Shown here in pieces: positions 57,007 through 64,000 of a stretch of DNA of 64,000 bases. The DNA lies in the NCBI GenBank assembly GCA_033297205.1, contig MU859203.1, forward strand, positions 1 to 64,000, written 5' to 3'. The position numbers were made by a program, and so were the translations under genes. This DNA comes from Pseudoneurospora amorphoporcata (taxonomy: Eukaryota; Ascomycota; Sordariomycetes; Sordariales; Sordariaceae). A model generated the notes under the pieces. The model had not been told where the DNA came from, did no database searches, and saw only the letters and a list, made by a program, of their open reading frames with translations. The number at the start of each line of letters is the position of its first letter. Position 1 is the first letter of the stretch.

Positions 57007-60000
57007 ATGCCACATCCATTCCCGATACGCCCGCCATCAGCTCCATCAGCCATGGTGGCCGCGCCGGTTTCCCGTCATATGTGCCTTTTCGGCTTCGACC
57101 ATGATACCCAAGCAAGGTTAATATTCGATAACATATGGGCAGCGTCTTTCTTGACTAGTGCATATACAGATGAGACGCATGAGTACGTCAGGCGGTTCGA
57201 CGCCGACCAACATGCAAAGCAAGATCTCATGTATGGCAACAACGTCTACGTCCTTTTCAAAGCGCTGATTTATTGCGGCAAGTTCTGGGGCCAGGACAGC
57301 TTCTGGAGCGCTATCGGCCGCGGCTTCAGAGCCAAAGCTGTCTACGTTGAGGAGTTGACCTACATGCTCATGGAAGCCCGTAAAATCCAACGGACCATAA
57401 GACATATCCGTCGTTCCGATGTTACGCGCGCGGTCGATGAATGGATGGATTTTCTCGACGCCCATGGTCCCGACCTGGAGATGGCCCTCCGTAACCGCAC
57501 GGTCCGCGCTGTTGCCGATCCCGGACTCACAGCTAACGCGGATTCGTTTTTTAAGAGCATGAAAGGAACACTCGTCAATAGCAACGACATCCCCTTGAGC
57601 CACATTGGAAGACCACCATGCCCAAGGATACTTGCGGCCACTCGAACTCCCTATCGCCCAATCCCCCCTACCCATCACGGGCACGATCTCCCACCTCGAC
57701 CAGCACCACCGCCTGTTAAGAATGAACCTCGACCTGTTGGGACTGGTTGGGAATATTTGTTAGAACCTAACCAACCTCGACCTGTTGGGACTGGTTGGGA
57801 ATATCTGCTAGAACCTAACCGGAACGCCGCGCGGGAGCGTTTGCGCAAGCGCTCAGGGTCGCCGCTCTCCCGTGATTCAAACGACAATGGCCCATACAAA
57901 CGGCACCGTGGCAGCTCCGAATCGGACTCTATGCAGCAATCGCCTCCCCGCCGGCATCATCCCGAGCCAAGGCTTGGCTCGCGACCACGTGAAGAGCGAT
58001 CAGATTACGATGAGTTTGACGAACGATCGCCACCCCTACGACCGCGGTCCGGCGATTTCTGGCCACCACGGGGACCACATGCACCTCAGTCTCAAGCGGA
58101 GTACGAGCGGCGGCGAAGTCTGGACAAGCAGCTGCAAATGGAGGAGCAGATGCGAAAGCTAGAACAGCAGACTGCTGAACTGCAGAAAAGGCTCCAGGAA
58201 CATGAAGCAGAGCAACGACGGTTGGAACGACAGCGGCATGACAATGAGCTCGATGAGCTGATTGAGATGAAAAGGCGGGAGAAGTTGGAGGAGGAAGAGA
58301 ATAACAGGGTTGAAGCACAGAAGAAACTTCAACTCCAAAAGCAGGAGAAGCTTGAAGAACAACGCATGCTTGCAGAGAAGAACAAGCTTGAAGAGCAGCG
58401 CAAGCTTGAGAAGGAACGCAAACTTCAAGAGCAGAAGATACTCGAGAAGGAACGCAGGCTTCAAGAGCAGAAGAAGCTCGAGGAGGAACGCAAGCTTCAA
58501 GAGCAGAAGAAGCTTGAGGAGGAACGCAAGAAGCTCGAAGAGCAGAAGAAGCTTGAGGAGGAACGCAAGAAGCTCGAAGAGCAGAAGAAGCTTGAGGAGG
58601 AACGCAAGAAGCTCGAAGAGCAGAAGAAGCTTGAAGAGGAACGCAAGAAGCTCGAAGAGCAGAAGAAGCTGGAAGAGCACCGCATGTTTGAAGAGCAGCG
58701 TAAGGCCGAAGAGGAGAAACGCAAAGCCGACGAGCAACGCAAAGCCGACGAGCAACGCAAAGCCGACGAGCAACGCAAAGCCGACGAGCAACGCAAAGCC
58801 GACGAGCAACGCAAAGCCGACGAGCAACGCANNNNNNNNNNNNNNNNNNNNNNNNNNNNNNNNNNNNNNNNNNNNNNNNNNNNNNNNNNNNNNNNNNNNN
58901 NNNNNNNNNNNNNNNNNNNNNNNNNNNNNCAAGGTCAAAGAGGAGCAACAACGCAAACTCCAGGAACAGAAGCGACTCGAGGACCAGAAGAGACTGGACA
59001 AACTGGAAGAGCAAAAACGGCAGCTGGAACAACAACATCAACAACGTGTCCAAGAGATGCACCGCAGAGAGGAACGGGAAGTCCAGCGCGATTATTGGCG
59101 TCGAATCGCCCGCCCTCCACCACCCGCACCAACCGGTCCCAGCCGCAGGCAACCTACTTCTGACGGAAAGGTTGACCAGTACCATCATTCCAGGAATACC
59201 AGTACCACGAGCTCAGCCACTGACAGTGGCACTTTGTCCAAAACCAGCGCCAAGCTTCCTCCTTCTTCAGGCACCTGCTCCGCAACGCCATCGGTCTCGG
59301 CTATTTCTGAGCAATCTGAATCGCGTCCCTCCCCCAAGCCCTCTATAAGCCCTCCTCCTTCCGTTGTCTCCTTTGACGAAGCGACAGTAGCCTGGAAGGA
59401 GAAGTACAGTTCCCTTGAGAAAAAGCTGGCGGACACTGAAGGGCAGCTTAAGGCAGCTGCCGTAATCCGACCTCTTGAAAGAAGCATCAGCAAGTGCCAA
59501 TCGGACATCAGCACTCTTCATGAAGGCCTGAATAACCTGTGCACTTCATCCCAGACCATGATGGACAAGATTACATACATACAAGAGGATCTTGTAGATA
59601 TTCGAGGGACTGTTCAAAGCAAACAGCAGCAGCACAGTGGAACTGAGGAGTTCTCGCTTTTCGTGGAGGATGTTAAGGAGAACGTCGGATTGGTTCTGCG
59701 CGAACTCTCTGACATCCGGCTGCAACAGCAGCAGCTGGAAAAGAGGGTTGTTGCAACACCCTTCAGGGCTGCCCCGTCTAGGGACTCGGAAGCTATAATG
59801 ACTGCCCTGGCTGCTATTTCGCAAAAGGTCGACAGCTTGAACAATGAGGTGTCCGATCTGAGAAAGGCAGGCCAAGCGCAACGTGATATTACCCCTCCAC
59901 CTTCCGCGAACCCTAAAGACGTCAAAGACATCATGGGTATCCTGAAAATGATTTCCGACAATTTCGACATGCTCAAGAACGAAGTGATGGACTTGAAGGA

Positions 60001-60385
60001 GGAGCGTGCCCGGACGGATGACAAATCCCCCCTATCAGCAAACAGTAGTGGTTCCGTTGACGCGGAGCTTATCAAAGCACTGTTCGGGGAACAGAAGGCT
60101 CTGATTCAGAGTCAGAGCCAAAAACTGGATAGAATGGCGAAAGAAATTGCGAGTCTACAAGCTCAGGTGTTTGCTTCTGGTAGGCCCCAGCCCCAGCCGA
60201 AGAGCTTGAAGCAAGCCATGGCGGCTGCAGAGAAAGACTTGCAGCACCATCTCATTACGATGCAGAATTATCGAAATAAGATGGCCGAGCGAGGGAACCC
60301 GCCACCGACTGTTGTAGCGAACATGGCCGACTTGTGTCAGACGTTGGAAGAGTGCATCCAGTATTCCCAGAGCGGACAAAGATAA
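57007..60385 (+). CDS. Large coiled-coil protein with K/E repeats, interrupted by assembly gap
   Basis: The frame open from 57007 runs to the 98-N gap (58832-58929). Coding resumes after it in a different frame to a stop at 60385, so the gap does not have its true length. I treat this as one gene. A globular N-terminal part (about 20-160: CLFGFDHDTQARLIFDNIWA, FWGQDSFWSAIGRGFRAKAV) is not recognised. A P/R-rich linker holds a 16-residue tandem duplication (PRPVGTGWEYLLEPNQ). A long charged coiled coil follows: 12-residue units (EERKKLEEQKKL), then 6-residue units (KADEQR) running into the gap. The C-terminal half has an S/P-rich segment and several coiled coils (RPLERSISKCQSDISTLHE, AIMTALAAISQKVDSLNNEV). 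No membrane span. A cytoskeletal or scaffold role is only a guess from composition. Confidence 0.75.
58724..58831 (+). repeat. 18-bp tandem repeat (KADEQR units) running into gap
   Basis: Six consecutive near-identical copies of an 18-bp unit (aaagccgacgagcaacgc), each encoding K-A-D-E-Q-R, end at the run of N. The assembly probably failed because the array is longer than the reads. Upstream (about 58480-58670), a 36-bp array encodes EERKKLEEQKKL. Confidence 0.85.
58832..58929. other. Assembly gap (98 N)
   Basis: Undetermined bases inside the coiled-coil gene, placed directly after a tandem array. The frames on the two sides do not match, so the real length differs from 98 in a frame-changing way. 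Confidence 0.98.
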
Positions 60386-61667
60386 CGGCACCAACATCAG
60401 TTAACGAACCGAAAATTACAACTCGACGATATCCATGTTGTCATCTTTTACTGGGAGACTGGACTATCAATAGATATCCACACTGGATTTTCGCCGGCGG
60501 CAGCTGCCTCGAGCATTGATACGCATACGAGCACTGTTATGACATTTATTGGGACCACCCGGAATGCTCCTTTTTACGACTTGCACGAACTATACCGGGT
60601 GGGTGGGTGTGCACGAAAACTGAACATTTTCTAGTGTTCAGCTTCAGGTCTCCGTGCTATTCATGGCTACTCCCTAATAACAGGCACGGAGACGCTGGTA
60701 TATAGTCTGCCGCCCATGTCACGAACATGTTTAAGAGCTACCATGAAGTTACCACGCCAGATTTCTCTCCATGAGCTTGGAGGGTCGCAAGTCGCATTGT
60801 AGAGCCATAAGTAGACCGGACAGCCGGTATACCACACCTAGCTACCAATAGACGGCCCCATACTAATTCATTTACGCCATATGGGCTTTGCTGAATGTTG
60901 ACGTTTGATCAGGTCAGTCGGGTCACCTACGAGACCCCAAAGCGATCTTGGACAGCCAATGTTCCCTGAAACCAACTATCAGACTGGGCCAAGCACACTT
61001 CTGACTAGATTCATATGCTGTGGTGCCATGATACAATTGAAGTGCCCGGCCAAGCAGAATACAGCCGCCGCGACGATCAAGTCAACTTGCAGTTGCAGAC
61101 CAGGCAAAGCTCAGGTAAGTCAGATATCCTGTCTCAGGAAATGAAGTTCATATTCGCTCAAGAGCCATGTGTTTGTCTTACGCCTTGCCTCAAAGAGGTC
61201 AATAAGAGGACGAACGGGGATGGCTACAATGACGTCATAAGGGCCGGCTGGGGTCTGGGCCAATCGGCAGTGTTTGGACGGAGCCCCGAGGAACTAGAAT
61301 AGTCATTCTCACCAGTTGCCATTTCTGTTGGGGACAATCTCTTTTCGGGAGTCCTTTTGGCGGAGATGCAGAGTCGAATGATATTTTCCTTGGTTTGGGA
61401 TGTGTGGCGTGGTTTTTGTTAACTTTTTGGAACAACAACTCCGCTTTTCGGCGCATATCGTTTGTCCTGTTCATTGCACCGGTATCCCGAAATTTCAGGG
61501 TCCGAAATCGAATCGAGAACCTCCCCACTACAACAGTTCTCGCAAGATGCTGACTCGCGCATGAACGCATTCGGATAAAAACACCACTACATATACCCAC
61601 GCGGTCAACAAGGCCACAGGGCACAGGGATTGCGGCTTTAACCAGTACCGACCGACCAACCGCCACC
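60386..61667. other. Intergenic, nothing recognised
   Basis: About 1.3 kb between two plus-strand genes; the right part is the hydrolase promoter. Short frames near 60905-61302 have no motifs. Confidence 0.4.
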
Positions 61668-63557
61668 ATGGTAGACGACACCCTTCCGCGCCTCATCTTC
61701 ATCCGCATCTGCATCTTCCTCCTCCAATGGGCGCCTCTCATGGAAACCGTCCTCCTCCTCACGGCTGTCACCCTCCGCTACCCTCCCTCCCATCCGGTCC
61801 CCTACTCACAGCAAATCGCCTCCTTCATCCCTTCGTCACTGCTCACCACACTCACCTCCCCCACCACCATCCTCCTCTTCGCAGCTCTTCTCACAACAGA
61901 AGTCATCTACATGACTGCCCTCTATCTCCCTCACAAGTCCAGCCTCAAACACGAAGCTGTACACCCCCCCTTACCTGGGCGGAAAGAGCGGGAAGAGCTC
62001 TTCGGCAGGGCACTAGAAAGCACGACGGACTGGGGCGAGTACCTGAAGCTCTGGTTTCTAGGAGCGGACGTGGAGGAAGTGAAGAGGGAGAATTTGCGCG
62101 AGTTTTTGCTCTGGGCCTTCTTTGACAGGGACGGGGAGACAAAAGGGGATAATCAAGATATTGCGGAAGAGCTGGAGCGGTATTTGGTGAAGATCGAGGC
62201 TCTCCTTGGTCGGAAACTGCCACCGGGGCGAGGGACTGCTACGTCACTGCGGCTGACGTTTGATGCGATTGAGACGAGGTACCGAAGTGTGGTTTGGTAT
62301 GGGGTTATTGCGCTCTTGGATTTGGTCACGCATGGGGTGTTGGCTTGGGGCGGGTATAGGCATTATCGGCCGAGAAGGTCGACGTCTGAGCAGGAGTCCC
62401 GCTCATCAACAACGGAAGGAACAGCAACAGCAACAGCAACGACAAGCACCCTCTTCCCCCCACGCCTCCAGCATTCCATTCCCTTAATCCCCTCCAGTCT
62501 CCGCCACCACACCTCACCAACTAAACACCTAAGCTACTACCTCCGCCCGCATCGCTCACGCACCCAACCGCCTGTGGTCTTCATGCACGGAATTGGCATC
62601 GGCCTCTGGAGCTACATTCCTCTTCTCAGCTCCCTCAAGACATCAGCCTCCAAAGGTCTGGGTGGGGAAAAAGATGACGAAGACGGACAAATAGGCATGC
62701 TAGCCATGGAGCTTTTGCCAATATCCTCTCGCTTGACAGGGTCAGGGCCCGGGCTCCCGGCCGCGCTCGACCATGGGGAGTTTTTGAGGGAGTTGGAGGC
62801 TGTTTTGAAGTTCCACAGCACCCAAGAAGGAGATGGAAGGTTTCCGTTGGATAAAGGGTTTACGCTGGTGACGCACTCGTATGGGTCAACGCTGGTGGCG
62901 CCTATTTTGAGGTCTACCACGCCGTTTATCGACGTGGCTACCCCTTCTTCAGCCTCTGTTACCACGACAGAGCAGGGAAGGGAAGCAGAAGGGACAACAA
63001 AAGGCAAAAGCCTGGCGTCCCTGACGAATACGCTTATCTTGACTGATCCGGTCTCGATTTGTTTACATCTGCCCGCGGTAGCCTACAACTTCACCCGTCG
63101 CGCTCCCCGCACCGCCAGCGAGTGGCAACTGTGGTACTTTGCCAGCACGGATATCGGGATAGCGAGGGCTCTTGGGCGAGGGTTCTTCTGGAGGCAGAAT
63201 ATTCTGTGGAGGGAGGACATGGCCAAATTCCTGAAAGGGAAGGGCCAGGATGGGCAAAAGAAGAGGGTTGTGGTTTGTCTGGCGGGAAAGGATCTGATTG
63301 TTGATACCAAGAGTGTGAGGGGGTATCTTGGGTGGCCTACTGATTATAAAGGGTGGTTGGATGAGGGTGTTGAGTGGCTAGGAGGGAAAGGGAAGGGACA
63401 GATGATGAGGAAGAGATTGGGGAGTGGGATGGAGATTGTCTGGTATCCGAGGTTGGATCATGCGCAGATGTTTGAGAGTGAGGAGACGCTGAGGCCGGTT
63501 TTGGATGTTATTGGGAGGTGGGATGTCGGCGCTGGGAGAGGTCCTGGGGAGAAGTAA
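61668..63557 (+). CDS. Membrane-anchored alpha/beta hydrolase
   Basis: An intronless 629-aa protein. The N-terminal 90 residues contain two hydrophobic stretches (FIRICIFLLQWAPLMETVLL, then LLFAALLTTEVIYMTALYL). A third lies near 210-228 (VVWYGVIALLDLVTHGVLAW). The hydrolase fold starts near 300 with VVFMHGIGIGLW, the oxyanion HG motif. The nucleophile elbow is LVTHSYGSTLVAP near 402 (S in a HSYGS variant of GxSxG). The acid is probably the D in AGKDLIVDT near 543, and the histidine is in RLDHAQMFE near 605. The triad order is normal. It resembles fungal AB-hydrolase proteins of unknown substrate with a long membrane-proximal N-terminal region. A lipid or ester substrate at a membrane is plausible but not shown. 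Confidence 0.85.
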   Translation: MVDDTLPRLIFIRICIFLLQWAPLMETVLLLTAVTLRYPPSHPVPYSQQIASFIPSSLLTTLTSPTTILLFAALLTTEVIYMTALYLPHKSSLKHEAVHPPLPGRKEREELFGRALESTTDWGEYLKLWFLGADVEEVKRENLREFLLWAFFDRDGETKGDNQDIAEELERYLVKIEALLGRKLPPGRGTATSLRLTFDAIETRYRSVVWYGVIALLDLVTHGVLAWGGYRHYRPRRSTSEQESRSSTTEGTATATATTSTLFPPRLQHSIPLIPSSLRHHTSPTKHLSYYLRPHRSRTQPPVVFMHGIGIGLWSYIPLLSSLKTSASKGLGGEKDDEDGQIGMLAMELLPISSRLTGSGPGLPAALDHGEFLRELEAVLKFHSTQEGDGRFPLDKGFTLVTHSYGSTLVAPILRSTTPFIDVATPSSASVTTTEQGREAEGTTKGKSLASLTNTLILTDPVSICLHLPAVAYNFTRRAPRTASEWQLWYFASTDIGIARALGRGFFWRQNILWREDMAKFLKGKGQDGQKKRVVVCLAGKDLIVDTKSVRGYLGWPTDYKGWLDEGVEWLGGKGKGQMMRKRLGSGMEIVWYPRLDHAQMFESEETLRPVLDVIGRWDVGAGRGPGEK

Positions 63558-63679
63558 ATGTTATTGGTGAGCTTGGTTACCATGGGGGACAAAAACAAGA
63601 ACAAGGGGTATATTTATTCACTCTTCCCACAACCGCACTCCTCGCTAGATATCAAGCAAAAACACACAAGAAGATGGGT

Positions 63680-64000
63680 TCACGCCCTCGAAGGCGGATA
63701 CTCAGCCTTCCCCCGCCCCCATCCTTTCAGATGCACTTCAACCGGATGACTCCCACTGCGAATAATCACCCAATGCGTATCCTGCTCTGGACTCTCATTC
63801 AAGACCTGGTGTTCAGTCCAAGCCGGAACGGCAGCAAAGTCACCCTGGCGAAGCTCATGCCGTTCTGGTTCGCCTTCTTCTTCGTCTTTGGATGCTGTTA
63901 GAAGGACGCCGCTGCCGAGGGCGACGTAGATGATGGCGTCTTGTTCGCCGTAGTGGCGGATGGTGGAGTAAGAGGTTGGGGAGAGGATGAGGACTTTTTG
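63680..64000 (-). CDS. Cupin-domain protein, 5' end beyond window
   Basis: A minus-strand open frame of 106 codons plus stop runs from the right edge to 63680. It reads SPTSYSTIRHYGEQDAIIYV, then ALGSGVLLTASKDEEEGEPE, RQGDFAAVPAWTEHQVLNE and WVIIRSGSHPVEVHLKGWG. The H.GEQD..IYV..GSG and GDF..VPAWTEHQ.. blocks are the two halves of a cupin metal-binding barrel. The start lies outside the window. The small beta-barrel fold usually binds one metal ion (Fe, Mn or Zn); the reaction cannot be told from this part. It is convergent with the hydrolase gene, whose stop is about 120 bp away. Confidence 0.8.
   Translation of the reverse strand, partial: QKVLILSPTSYSTIRHYGEQDAIIYVALGSGVLLTASKDEEEGEPERHELRQGDFAAVPAWTEHQVLNESPEQDTHWVIIRSGSHPVEVHLKGWGRGKAEYPPSRA

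Noticed and set aside
57929..59188. Long minus-strand frames antisense to the coiled-coil gene
   Set aside because: They are reverse readings of the K/E/R repeat arrays (giving low-complexity L/F/S or C/A/L sequence) and cross the N gap.
1..64000. CRISPR arrays, insertion sequences, ribosome binding sites, operons
   Set aside because: Spliceosomal introns and intron-containing tRNAs show a eukaryotic nuclear genome; no regularly spaced repeats or bacterial elements were seen.

Overview
The window is nuclear DNA of a filamentous ascomycete, most likely a Sordariomycete (order not resolved from sequence alone). The signs are short introns of about 55-135 nt with GTAAGT-type donors and CTAAC/CTGAC branch points, GC-rich third positions in housekeeping exons, intron-containing nuclear tRNAs, and fungus-specific families (NmrA-like reductases, Hce2-domain secreted proteins, fungal CorA-like and C2H2 proteins). 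About 20 protein genes, 4 decayed genes and 3 tRNAs are supported; there is no operon logic. One assembly gap of 98 N lies at 58832-58929.

Layout. 0.8-5.8 kb: four minus-strand copies of an unrecognised small gene family; two copies are broken and two have intact spliced reading frames. 5.8-10.4 kb: gene-poor, with a tRNA-Lys and a poly-A tract. 10.4-18.6 kb (+): a dihydroflavonol-reductase-like SDR with an acidic tail, the spliceosome-disassembly G-patch protein Ntr1/TFIP11, and a secreted proteinase-K-type subtilase. 19.6-23.5 kb (-): a divergent calmodulin-like protein, a DUF952 remnant and a frameshifted CorA-like membrane protein. 24.7-33.2 kb: poly-A tract and tRNA-His, an NmrA/isoflavone-reductase-like gene (+), and two minus genes (an unrecognised 458-aa protein and a 1043-aa C2H2 protein).

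36-46 kb is the housekeeping core: NOP56 (box C/D snoRNP), VPS4 (ESCRT-III ATPase), prefoldin subunit 6, an unrecognised three-exon gene and an AMSH-type JAMM deubiquitinase. VPS4 and AMSH both act at ESCRT/endosomal sorting, but they are not adjacent or co-oriented, so I infer no linkage. 46.7-52.4 kb: tRNA-Ala, a 385-bp MITE-like element, an eEF1Bgamma-like GST and two neighbouring Hce2-domain secreted proteins. 54.4-64 kb: a second NmrA-like gene, a foldback repeat, a large repeat-rich coiled-coil protein interrupted by the gap, a membrane-anchored alpha/beta hydrolase, and the 3' part of a cupin gene running off the right edge.

The most unusual material is the decaying tandem family at the left end, the two small inverted-repeat elements, the SDR with its appended acidic tail, and the repeat-expanded coiled-coil gene. 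I see no clear defence-like or otherwise novel multigene system. Exon borders were set by hand from splice signals and reading-frame arithmetic and have not been checked against transcripts.
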